In this document: positions 54,673 through 63,343 of the stretch, piece by piece | Numbering within the stretch: the stretch's first letter is position 1 | Layout of the letters: every line of letters begins with the position of its first letter | Assembly: GCF_021390595.1 (NCBI RefSeq) | Contig: NZ_JAJEJR010000001.1 | Coordinates: 3,414,188 to 3,478,187, forward strand | Source: Paraburkholderia sp. HP33-1 | GTDB taxonomy: Bacteria > Pseudomonadota > Gammaproteobacteria > Burkholderiales > Burkholderiaceae | DNA length: 64,000 nt | Reading direction: 5' to 3' | Made by a program: the position numbers and the translations under genes | Notes under the pieces: generated by a model | What the model was told of the DNA's origin: nothing | The model's database searches: none | The model's input: only the letters and a program-made list of their open reading frames with translations

Positions 54673-55512
54673 ATGGCAACGCAGGCAGAGAAGGGCGTAC
54701 AAGGCGGTTCGAACGAGGGCAAGGGCACGGCGGTGATCACGGGCGCCTCCTCGGGTATCGGCGCGGTCTATGCGGACCGGCTCGCGCGGCGCGGCTACGA
54801 TCTGCTGCTGATCGCGCGCGACGGCGCGCGCCTGAACAGTCTCGCCGACCGGCTTACGAAGGAGACCGGCCGCCTCGTGAGCACCGTCAGTGCCGATCTG
54901 ACCGACAAGGCCGACGTGCACCGCATCGAGAACCAGCTGCGCGCCGAGCGCGGCATCACGATGCTGGTCAATAACGCGGGCGTCGGCGCAACCTCGACGC
55001 TGATCGACTCGGACATCGATCAGCTCGAGAAGATGATCGACTTGAACGTGACCGCGCTCACCCGCTTGACGGCGGCGGTGTTGCCGGGCTTCATCGCGCG
55101 TGGCGCGGGCACGGTGATCAACATCTCGTCGATCGTCGCGCTGTCGCCGGAATTGCTGAACGGCACCTATAGCGGCACCAAGGCGTACGTGTTGAACCTC
55201 ACGCAGTCACTGCATCACGAGGTGGGCGGCAAGGGCGTGCGGTTGCAGGCGGTGCTGCCGGGCGCGACGAGCACGGCGTTCTGGGACCGCGCGGGTCTCG
55301 CGGTCGAGAACCTGCCTTCGCAGATCGTGATGAGCGCCGAGGACATGGTCGACGCGGCGCTCGCCGGCCTCGATCAGGGTGAGCTGGTGACGATCCCGTC
55401 GTTACCCGATGCCGCCGACTGGGAGCGGCTGAACAGCGCACGTCTGCATCTGCAGCCGAATCTGTCGCACAGCGCGCCGGCCGGGCGCTATACGCGAGCC
55501 GTGGTGGCCTGA
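54673..55512 (+). CDS. Short-chain dehydrogenase/reductase
   Basis: 279 residues from ATG 54673 (AAGGAGAG upstream). Cofactor loop VITGASSGIG (about 20-29), NNAGVG, catalytic Ser in NISSIVAL and YSGTKAYV. Classical SDR. NADP preference is suggested by basic residues near the first strands but is not certain. Divergent from the GlxA-type regulator. Confidence 0.92.
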   Translation: MATQAEKGVQGGSNEGKGTAVITGASSGIGAVYADRLARRGYDLLLIARDGARLNSLADRLTKETGRLVSTVSADLTDKADVHRIENQLRAERGITMLVNNAGVGATSTLIDSDIDQLEKMIDLNVTALTRLTAAVLPGFIARGAGTVINISSIVALSPELLNGTYSGTKAYVLNLTQSLHHEVGGKGVRLQAVLPGATSTAFWDRAGLAVENLPSQIVMSAEDMVDAALAGLDQGELVTIPSLPDAADWERLNSARLHLQPNLSHSAPAGRYTRAVVA

Positions 55513-55541
55513 AAGAGAAGGTGGGGAGGGCCGCCTGGGAC

Positions 55542-55695
55542 TCAGCCGCTCATCGCCACCTGATTCTTGCCGTCGTGTTGCGCGCGATACACGCCCACGG
55601 CGGCGGCTTCGATCAGCGTCGTCACCGGCTCGGCGACAGACAGCACCACCATCGCCGCGCCGATGCTGATCGTTATGCGGCTGTTACAGAGTTAA
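55542..55695 (-). pseudogene. Remnant of a GGDEF (diguanylate cyclase) gene, 3' end only
   Basis: Reading the minus strand into the stop at 55542-55544 gives about 50 codons matching the end of a GGDEF domain: RITISIGAAMVVLS, VTTLIEAAAVGVYRAQHDG, KNQVAMSG. These are the last strand, the 'ADxALYxAKxxGRN' helix and the tail. Upstream the frame closes within 15 codons and no GGDEF motif or start is present, so the rest of the gene has been lost. It sits between the SDR gene and a small secreted protein. Confidence 0.75.
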
Positions 55696-55774
55696 TGCCC
55701 CGTTACCAACTGCAGCATCTATTTCCGTGCGCACCGGCGACAATTCATCCATGCCTGAACGGCGGGAGCTCAAT

Positions 55775-56104
55775 ATGAAAAAGATCGCAGTGGCGTTGGT
55801 AATGGCGGGCAGTTTGACGGTGGCGGGCCAGGCGTCCGCGCACGGAAACGGCGGGGACGTCGTGGGGGCGCTGATCGGCGGCGCGGTGTTGGGCGCGGTG
55901 GTCACTTCGGCGTTGACGCCGGCGCCGGTGGTCGCTTATCCGCAGCCGGTCTATGCGCAGCCCGCGTATCAGCCCGCGCCGGTTTACGCGGCACCGCCGC
56001 CCGGCTATTGCTATGACCAGTACCAGCGCGCCTATGTCGCGTGCGGCGCACCGCCGCCCGGACAGTATGGGTACGAGCAGCCGCAACCTCAGCCGCAGTG
56101 GTGA
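55775..56104 (+). CDS. Small exported Pro/Tyr-rich protein with glycine-zipper segment
   Basis: 109 residues from ATG 55775 (GGGAG upstream). Signal peptide MKKIAVALVMAGSLTVAGQASA, a glycine-zipper-like hydrophobic segment (DVVGALIGGAVLGAVVTSAL), then a Pro/Tyr/Gln-rich tail with two cysteines (GYCYDQYQRAYVACGAP). Typical of small Burkholderia envelope proteins; function unknown. Confidence 0.75.
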   Translation: MKKIAVALVMAGSLTVAGQASAHGNGGDVVGALIGGAVLGAVVTSALTPAPVVAYPQPVYAQPAYQPAPVYAAPPPGYCYDQYQRAYVACGAPPPGQYGYEQPQPQPQW

Positions 56105-56154
56105 GCCTGTGAAGGCTCTGATGCGCGAATGATCCGCATGAGCAGCGCGCAGAC

Positions 56155-56187
56155 AAAAAGGCCGTCGCCCAGTGCGACGGCCTTTTC
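56155..56187. terminator. Bidirectional terminator between convergent small genes
   Basis: AAAAGGCCGTCGC pairs with GCGACGGCCTTTT around CCAGT; T-runs on both strands serve the genes ending at 56104 (+) and 56203 (-). Confidence 0.9.
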
Positions 56188-56202
56188 TATGTAAGGCACG
56201 GC

Positions 56203-56364
56203 CTAATGCTTGTGATGCAGCCACTCCGCGTAATGCGTATCTAGCCAGCGCTCGAGCCTGGGTGGCTTGGACGGGTCGTGGTGACGCGACATCATCCAGA
56301 TGGCAATGCCAACCAGCAGCATGACGGTGGGCCCCAGCAGGTAGGCGAGCATCGATTCAGACAT
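56203..56364 (-). CDS. Small single-span membrane protein
   Basis: 53 residues from ATG 56362-56364 with GGAGG five bases upstream. Membrane helix LGPTVMLLVGIAIWMM followed by a polar tail rich in H, P and W (SRHHDPSKPPRLERWLDTHYAEWLHHKH region). Not recognised, but the ribosome-binding site and the shared terminator support it. Confidence 0.6.
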   Translation of the reverse strand: MSESMLAYLLGPTVMLLVGIAIWMMSRHHDPSKPPRLERWLDTHYAEWLHHKH

Positions 56365-56609
56365 CGGAACCTCCGTATCGGCGTGCATCCATCTGTCAGT
56401 TTAGGCGATGGAAGCGGGGAAGGAACGACGATGTGAAGCGGCCGCGAGAAGCGGAAAAGGCGCGTTTCCGGCCGACTTCGAAACCTGATCGTTTTATAGC
56501 TTTTCGTTTATTTGCGTAGGTTTGGGGAGAGGTCGCATCGGCCTGTGTACCATCCCGTTTGCGGCATGACGGCAAGCGTCGCATGGCGCCAAAACCCATG
56601 ACAATGCCG

Positions 56610-57788
56610 TCAAGTCATCCCGTTCGCCGCTTGCCGTGCGACTTCTATCTGGCTATCGACAAAGTCGGCCCAACCCTGAAGCAGGCGCCGCTGGCGCGCC
56701 GCTTCACGCTGCGTGGTGTCGCCCTCGGCGCCTGATTGCAGCTCCATGTCACGTAGGTGCGTCGACGCGGTGCGACGAAAGTCATGCAGCACGAAATGCT
56801 CGACGTCGAGCCCCAATGCCTTGACTGCCTGGTTCAGCGTGCTTTTCGCGATCGGCCGATCGTCGCCCCTGACGCTCGGGAAGACGAACTTCTCGCTGGT
56901 CCGCGCGCATTGCAGTTCGCGCAGCAGCGCAACCGCCTGACGCGGCAAACAGACGATGCGATCCTCGCGCGCGTTCAGGCGCGCGGCGGGGATCGTCCAC
57001 AGCGCGTCGTCCAGATCGAACTCGGCCCATGTCGATTCGATGAGGTCCGATTTGCGCGCCATCGTCAGCACCAGCAGATGCAGCGCGAGCTTCAGCGGGC
57101 GGCGGATGTTCGACGTGTCGATCGTGCGCAGCGTGACGCCGATCTCGGCGCCGGACAGCACGCGGGTGCGGCTGTCGAAGGTCGCGATCGAGCGCGCGGG
57201 CACGACTTCCGCGGGATTGCTGGTCGCGAGCTGCCGCGCGATCAGGTACGCGTAGAGGCGCTTCACGACGTTACGCGTGTGCAGCGCCATCTTCGGCGAA
57301 CCGCGGCTTTTGATGCGCTCGCAGATCGTGACGATATCGTCGGCACTCACCGCGCCGATCGGCTTGTTGCCGATCGCCGGCAGCACGTCCTTGTCGAGCG
57401 CGCGCCGCGTGGTGCGGCGATATTCGTCCGACTTGCCGGCCAGCGCCGTCGCGAGATAAAGCTCGGCCGCTTCTCGCAGCACGTCGGCCTTGCTTTCGGC
57501 GCCGCGATCGCGGCGCGCGGTCGCGACCGGCGAGATGCCCTGCGCGACGAGTGCCGCGTACTTCTGCGCCTTCGCGCGCGCGACGCGCAGCGAAATCATC
57601 CGGTAATCGCCGATCGTCGCGAGCGGTTGACGCTTGCCGTTCAACGTATAGCGGAAGCGCCAGACCTTGGTTCCGGTCGTCATGACCTCGATCACGAGGC
57701 CGTTGCCGTCGGCGACGCAGTAGCGGGCCGCGCGCGGTTCGAGCGCGCGGATCTCGGATTCTGTGAGCGGGGTGGCGAGGCGAGGCAT
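56610..57788 (-). pseudogene. P4-type tyrosine integrase lacking the catalytic tyrosine region
   Basis: 392 residues from ATG 57786-57788. N-terminal DUF4102 arm-binding domain (ALEPRAARYCVADGNGLVIEV) and core-binding domain are present. Catalytic Arg245 (TMARKSDL) and His335-x-x-Arg338 (LHDFRRTASTHL) are present. The segment that should follow, carrying the second His and the tyrosine nucleophile (family form LAH...YNRAEY), is missing: STHLRDMELQSGAEG runs straight into the normal C-terminal QRRLLQGWADFVDSQ. The frame is open, so an in-frame internal loss is likely and the protein should be inactive. It lies 181 bp past the 3' end of mnmE. Confidence 0.85.
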
Positions 57789-57969
57789 GCTGGACGCTGT
57801 ACGTTGAGACTCGGACAGCGGGGATTTTAAACCTTTACGTTGGCTGTGTACCAAAAAATGAACCGGTTTTTGGTCGACGGGATGTGATTTCCGGTCGCGC
57901 CGAAGCAGTGCTTATTTGATCGCGGCGGGCTGTGCGACGGCGAACGCCTGCGGACATGCAACTCCGGCG

Positions 57970-57987
57970 TTACTTGCCGATGCAGAA
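57970..57987 (-). other. trmE-type integrase attachment site (attB-like) at the mnmE 3' end
   Basis: The last 18 bases of mnmE read TTCTGCATCGGCAAGTAA on the coding strand, matching the SGI1 attB TTCTGTATTGGTAAGTAA at 15 of 18 positions (SGI1 sequence from memory). An integrase gene lies right beside it. No second copy was found in the window by eye. Confidence 0.55.
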
Positions 57988-59364
57988 TCGACTGAAAATC
58001 ACTCCGAGCAGATCGTCCGAGCTGAACTCACCGGTAATCGAATTCAACTGATCCTGCGCGAGCCGCAATTCCTCGGCGAACAGATCGAGCGCCTGCGCAT
58101 TCTGCTCAGCATGCGCGGCGGCGGTCGCCAGATGCTCCTCGGCCGCGCGCAACGCAATCAGGTGCCGCTCGCGCGCGAGATAGACGCTTTCCGCGCCTGC
58201 CTGCCAGCCGGCGATTCGCAGCAGTTCGTCGCGCAGCAACGCGACGCCGTCACCCTTCTTCGCCGACAATCGCACCTCGCTGAGTTCGAGATCGGCGTCG
58301 AGCGCCTGCGTCGCCGGCGCGAGCCCAGTCAGGTCGGTCTTGTTCAGCACGCGCACGACCGGCACGCCGCGCGGAAAGCGCCCGGCGATCGTTTCGTCGT
58401 CGGCCGTCATGCCGGTGCGTGCGTCGAGCAGATGCAGCACCACGTCCGCGCGCTCGATCTCGCCCCACGTGCGCTCGATGCCGATCTTCTCCACCTCGTC
58501 CTCCGTCTCACGCAGGCCGGCCGTGTCGATCACGTGCAGCGGGATGCCTTCGATCTGGATCGTCTGTGCGACCTTGTCGCGCGTCGTGCCGGCGATCGGT
58601 GTGACGATCGCCAGTTCGGCGCCGGCAAGCGCGTTCAGCAGCGACGACTTGCCGACGTTCGGCTGCCCCGCCAGCACGACCGACAAACCCTCGCGCAGCA
58701 ATGCACCCTGGCGCGCCTCGCTCAGCACGTGCGCGAGACGCTCGCGAATGCGCGCGAGCTTGCCGCGCGCGTCGGCGGCTTCGAGAAAGTCGATTTCCTC
58801 TTCAGGGAAGTCGAGCGTCGCTTCGACCAGCATCCGCAGCGTAATCACTTCTTCGACCAGCGCATGGATGTCGCGCGAGAAGGCGCCGTCGAGCGAGCGG
58901 CCGGCCGAACGCGCAGCGGCCTCGGTGCTTGCCTCGATCAGATCGGCGACGGCTTCGGCCTGCGCGAGATCGAGTTTGTCGTTCAGGAAAGCGCGGCGCG
59001 TGAATTCGCCGGGCTCGGCGAGGCGCAGACCGAACGCGCGGCCGGCGTCGATGCAGCGCTGCAGCACCAGCTGCAGCACCACCGGGCCGCCGTGGCCCTG
59101 CAGTTCGAGCACGTGCTCGCCGGTGTATGAATGCGGCGCGGGAAAGTGCAGCGCGATGCCGCGGTCGAGCGGATTGCCGCTCGCATCGAGAAATGGCACG
59201 TAGCTCGCGTGACGCGGCGCGAGCGTCTGGCCGGTGAGCGCCTGCATCAAGGGCCGGGCCGCCGCCTCTCCGGCACGGCCGAACGAGATCCGGACGACGC
59301 CAATGCCTCCCCGGCCGGGCGCGGTAGCAATGGCAACGATGGGATCGGAGTCGGTCGTGAGCAT
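57970..59364 (-). CDS. mnmE: tRNA uridine-5-carboxymethylaminomethyl GTPase MnmE
   Basis: 464 residues from ATG 59362-59364. N-terminal folate-binding domain ([21 protein letters not shown]), helical domain interrupted by a G domain ([19 protein letters not shown]2 in [21 protein letters not shown]), and the C-terminal CIGK with the essential cysteine. With GidA it installs the cmnm5 group on U34, which MnmC (also here) finishes. Confidence 0.97.
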   Translation of the reverse strand: MLTTDSDPIVAIATAPGRGGIGVVRISFGRAGEAAARPLMQALTGQTLAPRHASYVPFLDASGNPLDRGIALHFPAPHSYTGEHVLELQGHGGPVVLQLVLQRCIDAGRAFGLRLAEPGEFTRRAFLNDKLDLAQAEAVADLIEASTEAAARSAGRSLDGAFSRDIHALVEEVITLRMLVEATLDFPEEEIDFLEAADARGKLARIRERLAHVLSEARQGALLREGLSVVLAGQPNVGKSSLLNALAGAELAIVTPIAGTTRDKVAQTIQIEGIPLHVIDTAGLRETEDEVEKIGIERTWGEIERADVVLHLLDARTGMTADDETIAGRFPRGVPVVRVLNKTDLTGLAPATQALDADLELSEVRLSAKKGDGVALLRDELLRIAGWQAGAESVYLARERHLIALRAAEEHLATAAAHAEQNAQALDLFAEELRLAQDQLNSITGEFSSDDLLGVIFSRFCIGK

Positions 59365-59746
59365 GGGAAGTCGGGCGAAAACGCGAGGGGAAGGGCAGGG
59401 CCGCGCCGATGGAAAGGGCGCGAGGCATTGTAACGCGCGTGTCTCGAACTGATGGACTTGCGGCAAGGGGGCGAAGCGGATGATGTGCTTGCTCGGCCTG
59501 TCGTCTGAAGAACTCGGATTTATCTTAAATAAGCTAGGATCATTACTACGGTACTTAAGAACCGTCGAGACAAAACAAGACCTGCAGTTCTGGAAAAGGC
59601 AAGCCAGGCAACAGAGAGATGAAAAAATTCGTTTTCGCGCTATGCGTTGTCTGGCGCGCGCTGCAAGCTAAAACTATCTCAAATAGGAGAAATGGAAGCT
59701 TGATCGGTTGTCAACTGGGTGAACGCTGAATTGCACAATCTGGCCC
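59365..59746. other. AT-richer interval between mnmE and the XRE gene
   Basis: About 380 bp; the right two thirds (59490-59700) are markedly lower in GC. They contain a possible 36-codon ORF (59619-59729, [17 protein letters not shown] start, AGAGAG upstream) that I do not call. Promoters for mnmE and the XRE gene must lie here. It looks like inserted DNA together with the XRE gene. Confidence 0.45.
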
Positions 59747-60154
59747 ATGCCAACCGACAAAGAAAAAGCCGCCTTCGCGAGGAGGCTGAAAGATCTGCTC
59801 GAGCCGCTGAAAATTCGCGGCGGGACCAAACTCGCCGAGCAGTTCAATCTTCGCTATCACGGCGAGCGTCCCGTGACACCGCAGACCGCGCACAAATGGC
59901 TGACGGGCACGACGATTCCAAAGCCGGACAAGTTGCGCACGCTCGCCGAATGGTTGAACGTCAAGGAGCACTGGCTCCATTACGGACCGCCGCCCGGCAC
60001 GAGCGCAAGACCGATGGCCCGCGGCGAAAAGTACCCGCCGACGCCCGAAACGATCGAGCTGGCTTCGAAGATCGCATCGCTGACGCCGAAAGACCGAAAC
60101 CTGGTCGAGGAAATGATCGTGCGCTTCTATGGTGAAGATTCTGACGAAGAGTGA
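59747..60154 (+). CDS. XRE/Cro-type helix-turn-helix protein
   Basis: 135 residues. Helix-turn-helix about 22-60 (GGTKLAEQFNLRYHGE, VTPQTAHKWLTGTTIP), followed by KLRTLAEWLNVKEHWLHYGP, typical of phage-repressor-like DNA-binding proteins without a peptidase domain. The C terminus is acidic. It sits between mnmE and yidC, breaking an otherwise conserved block. Target unknown. Confidence 0.85.
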   Translation: MPTDKEKAAFARRLKDLLEPLKIRGGTKLAEQFNLRYHGERPVTPQTAHKWLTGTTIPKPDKLRTLAEWLNVKEHWLHYGPPPGTSARPMARGEKYPPTPETIELASKIASLTPKDRNLVEEMIVRFYGEDSDEE

Positions 60155-60207
60155 GCGACGAAGATTAATCACGCGGCCGCGCGCCGCATTTCCTTCAACC
60201 GCACCAT

Positions 60208-60243
60208 AAAAAAAGCCGCCCGGTTCGCACCGGGCGGCTTTTC
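60208..60243. terminator. Bidirectional terminator between the XRE gene and yidC
   Basis: AAAAGCCGCCCGG pairs with CCGGGCGGCTTTT around TTCGCA; T-runs on both strands. Confidence 0.9.
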
Positions 60244-60294
60244 GTTTTCAGCTTGGGTCGGCGGCGGCCATGCCGGCCGCCGCGGGACAGAACA

Positions 60295-61953
60295 TCAGGC
60301 CGGTTTCGCCTTCGAGCTGCCCATCATCCGCGTGATGTAGTACTGCTGCGCGATCGACAGCACGTTGTTCACGACGTAGTACAGCACGAGGCCCGCTGGG
60401 AAGAAGAAGAACATCACCGAGAACGCGATCGGCATGAACATCATCATCTTCGCCTGAACCGGGTCCGGTGGCGTCGGGTTCAAGCGAGTCTGCAGGAACA
60501 TCGACACGGCCATCAGGATCGGCAGGATGAAGTACGGGTCCTGCTGCGACAGATCCTGAATCCACAGAATCCACGGCGCGCCGCGCATTTCCACCGACGA
60601 CAGCAGCACCCAGTACAGCGAGATGAACACCGGAATCTGGATCACGACCGGCAGACAGCCGCCGAACGGATTGACCTTCTCGGTTTTGTACAGCTCCATC
60701 AGCGCCGCGTTCATCTTCTGCGGGTCACCCTTGAAGCGCTCGCGCAACGCCTGCATGCGCGGCGTGATCGCCTTCATGCGTGCCATCGACTTGTAGCTCG
60801 CGGCCGACAGCGGGAAGAACACCGCCTTGATCAGCACCGTGAGCAGCACGATCGACCAGCCCCAGTTGCCGACATAGCTGTGGATCTTCGACAGCAGCCA
60901 GAACAGCGGCTTCGCGATGATCGTGACCCAGCCGTAGTCCTTCACGAGCTCGAGCCCCGGTGCGATGCCTTCGAGCATCTTCTCTTCTTCCGGACCGGCG
61001 AACAGACGCGCGGACACGCTGACGGTCTGGCCCGGCTGGATGGTCGGCAGATCCTGCTTCATGCCGACGCGATACAGCGACGGATCGAACTTCTCGGCGT
61101 AGAACTCACGCTTTGTGCCTTCCTGCGGAATCCACGCCGACGCGAAGTAATGCTGGACCATCGCGACCCAGCCATCGTTGGCCGACGTCGCGAAGTTCTG
61201 CTTGTTCTTGTCGAGATCGCTGAACGTCATCTTCTGGAAGTGATGCTCGTTCGTGTAGACAGCTGGTCCGATGAACGTGTGCGAGAAGCGCGGTGTTTCG
61301 ACCGGCTGATCGTCACGCACCAGTTCCATATAGACCTGTGGCGTCACTGCCGTGGTGCCGACGTTCTGGACTTTCGTCTCCACGCCGATCACGTAACTTC
61401 CGCGCGTGAACGTGTACGTCTTGATGACCTTGAGGCCGCCCTTTTCCGGCGACTCGAAGCTCATCTGGAACGAGTTCTGACCGTCAGCCAGTTGGGTCGG
61501 CTGATTCGGCATCAGCGTGAAGATGTCGTTGTGATTCGGGAAATCGCCGCCGAGTAGGCCGGTGCGCGCCAGATACGTGTGGTTGTTCGTGCGGTCGAAC
61601 AGCGTAATCACAAGATCCGGCTGCTTGCCGTCGCCCTGCTTGACGAGCGACAGGCGCGACACCGTGCCGCCGCGGGTGTCGATTTCGCCGCTATAGACGT
61701 CAGTGCTGAACTTCACGAGTTGCGATTGTGCAGCTGCCGGCGCGTTGCCGGGCGCGGCCGCGTTGGTGGCCGGCAGATCGGCCGGCTGGGTGCCCGGCGT
61801 CGTGGTGCCCGGCGCGGCGCTGCCTGCGGTCTGGGTCGGCGTCGTGCTCGGGAAGAACATCGACGGGCGTCCGTGGTCGCGTTGCCAGTTGTCGAACAGC
61901 ATGACAGCTGACATGATAAAGATGACCCATAGGACGGTGCGTTTGATATCCAT
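60295..61953 (-). CDS. yidC: Membrane protein insertase YidC
   Basis: 552 residues, Gram-negative form. N-terminal membrane helix ([20 protein letters not shown]), Pro/Thr/Ala-rich linker, large periplasmic domain, then the five-helix 60KD_IMP core ([22 protein letters not shown], the conserved basic groove residue, [21 protein letters not shown]). Inserts proteins alone or with SecYEG. Part of mnmE-yidC-yidD-rnpA-rpmH. Confidence 0.97.
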   Translation of the reverse strand: MDIKRTVLWVIFIMSAVMLFDNWQRDHGRPSMFFPSTTPTQTAGSAAPGTTTPGTQPADLPATNAAAPGNAPAAAQSQLVKFSTDVYSGEIDTRGGTVSRLSLVKQGDGKQPDLVITLFDRTNNHTYLARTGLLGGDFPNHNDIFTLMPNQPTQLADGQNSFQMSFESPEKGGLKVIKTYTFTRGSYVIGVETKVQNVGTTAVTPQVYMELVRDDQPVETPRFSHTFIGPAVYTNEHHFQKMTFSDLDKNKQNFATSANDGWVAMVQHYFASAWIPQEGTKREFYAEKFDPSLYRVGMKQDLPTIQPGQTVSVSARLFAGPEEEKMLEGIAPGLELVKDYGWVTIIAKPLFWLLSKIHSYVGNWGWSIVLLTVLIKAVFFPLSAASYKSMARMKAITPRMQALRERFKGDPQKMNAALMELYKTEKVNPFGGCLPVVIQIPVFISLYWVLLSSVEMRGAPWILWIQDLSQQDPYFILPILMAVSMFLQTRLNPTPPDPVQAKMMMFMPIAFSVMFFFFPAGLVLYYVVNNVLSIAQQYYITRMMGSSKAKPA

Positions 61954-61983
61954 GCGTTGTCTCAGTGTCGATGGAACGGCGCG

Positions 61984-62214
61984 TCAGCGCTTTTCAGAAG
62001 TGGGTGGCGGGACGAGATCGATGCCGCCCGCGGAAAACGGGTGACAGCGGCAAACACGCCTCACGGCGAGATAAGTCCCGCGCGCGGCGCCATGATACTG
62101 GATTGCCTCGCGCGCGTAATCAGAGCAGGAAGGGTAAAAACGGCACCGGTTGCCGAGCATGGGGCTCACGGCAAGCTTGTAAAAACGCAATAAAGCGATG
62201 AGTACCGTTTGCAT
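61984..62214 (-). CDS. yidD: Membrane protein insertion efficiency factor YidD
   Basis: 76 residues from ATG 62212-62214, where the family begins ([20 protein letters not shown]). Cysteine-containing core [15 protein letters not shown] and [10 protein letters not shown]. An upstream ATG (62322) would add a 36-residue Ala/Arg-rich leader not seen in the family. Lies between rnpA and yidC. Confidence 0.92.
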   Translation of the reverse strand: MQTVLIALLRFYKLAVSPMLGNRCRFYPSCSDYAREAIQYHGAARGTYLAVRRVCRCHPFSAGGIDLVPPPTSEKR

Positions 62215-62326
62215 GGCAGGTGCGGCGGGACGGCGCCGCGCAACGTGAAATACCGGGCGACGACCGCGCCCTGAAGCTGCCGGCGCCACGCCAGTGGCGG
62301 CGGCCGTGGTGCGGGTGGTCACTGCG

Positions 62327-62815
62327 TCAATCCGTCCGGGGCGCTTCCGCGGGCGGCGCCTGACGACGGGTAATTTCGCGCGCTGCCTTGTCGAGCAACG
62401 CCTCGATTTCGCTGCGGCACAGCGCCTTTAACGGCGGCGACGACGCGCTCGGCAAAGCTTTTTTGTCGAAACGCGTATGTAGACGCAGCAGCACATCCCA
62501 ACCGCCGAATTCCGCGCGCCGCAGCCGGAAGGCTTCACGAGCGATCCGGCGGACCAGATTACGCGTCGCCGCGCGCGGTGCATACTTCTTGCCGATCACG
62601 AGGCCAAGACGCGCCTCGTTGCCGGTGGGCCGGCCGTACACGACGAAATGCGCGGTACGGCGCCACGGCCGCAAACGAAAAACGGATGAAAATTCATCCG
62701 TTTTTAGTAGCCTTGCGGCTTTGGGGAAGTCGGCTTGCGCTCGCAACGGAACCGAGCCCGGTTGCAGCGCCCCGGCCGCTCCCGCTTCGTCGCGGGCTTC
62801 GGTCACAGCGCGCAA
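62327..62815 (-). CDS. rnpA: Ribonuclease P protein component
   Basis: 162 residues if the TTG at 62813-62815 is used; AAGG eight bases upstream supports it, and GTG 62806 is an alternative. No ATG fits. Core RnpA begins at about residue 30 ([18 protein letters not shown]) and has the RNR-type motif [14 protein letters not shown]. Protein subunit of RNase P for tRNA 5' maturation. Starts 11 bp after rpmH. Confidence 0.93.
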   Translation of the reverse strand: MRAVTEARDEAGAAGALQPGSVPLRAQADFPKAARLLKTDEFSSVFRLRPWRRTAHFVVYGRPTGNEARLGLVIGKKYAPRAATRNLVRRIAREAFRLRRAEFGGWDVLLRLHTRFDKKALPSASSPPLKALCRSEIEALLDKAAREITRRQAPPAEAPRTD

Positions 62816-62825
62816 TCCGCTTGCC

Positions 62826-62960
62826 TTAGATTGCGAGGCGCTTGCGGCCCTTCGCGCGACGTGCGTTGATGACCTTGCGGCCGCCAGCGGTCTTCATGCG
62901 AACGCGAAAGCCGTGGGTGCGCTTGCGACGGGTAACGGAAGGTTGGTAAGTACGTTTCAT
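62826..62960 (-). CDS. rpmH: 50S ribosomal protein L34
   Basis: 44 residues: [19 protein letters not shown], then [19 protein letters not shown] and the end KRLAI. Highly basic, full-length L34. First gene of the minus-strand block rpmH-rnpA-yidD-yidC, divergent from dnaA. Confidence 0.98.
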
Positions 62961-63343
62961 GTTGCTCTCACTTGATCGAAAAAAACCGCGCGATCATCGC
63001 TGAAAGCGCAATGGCCGGTGGTTTACTGAAATTGGTTTTCGCGGAACCCGCTATTTAAACTGGTTTTCCGTTGGCCGTCAATAGTTTAGCCATCTTCCGG
63101 CGCAAGTGGTGCTCGCCGGGCCAGGCGATCAGTCCCTGTGGATAACTCACTGGCGGCACCGTTTTGGCGTTAGAATCTCGCCTTACTTCCCAAAAATGTT
63201 GCACGTCGCTCCGGCACGTTTGTCCCGCAAACCCTTGTGGCACAAGCGCCTGGGGCGCTTACGCCTGGCTGCTCAGGGCCTTGTTGCGCGCGCGCGACAG
63301 GGGCAGCGGCGACCGCCGTGCACACCATAACGACAGCATCTTG
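62961..63343. promoter_or_regulatory. rpmH-dnaA divergent region with one DnaA box
   Basis: 383 bp. One consensus DnaA box, TGTGGATAA at 63137-63145, lies just upstream of a TAGAAT -10-like hexamer (63171-63176), the arrangement expected for DnaA autoregulation. There is one GTTTAC at about 63020. I found no cluster of boxes and no strong AT-rich unwinding element, so this does not look like a full origin. Confidence 0.6.

Noticed and set aside
56757..57830. 357-codon frame antisense to the integrase
   Set aside because: Shadow frame; the minus-strand protein has integrase domains.
57853..57875. CCAAAAA/TTTTTGG inverted repeat upstream of the integrase
   Set aside because: Weak AT stem, seven pairs with no clear role as terminator or att arm; not listed as a feature.
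59619..59729. 36-codon ORF starting [12 protein letters not shown]
   Set aside because: A weak purine-rich site precedes it, but it is too short, has no conserved pattern and continues into the XRE leader.
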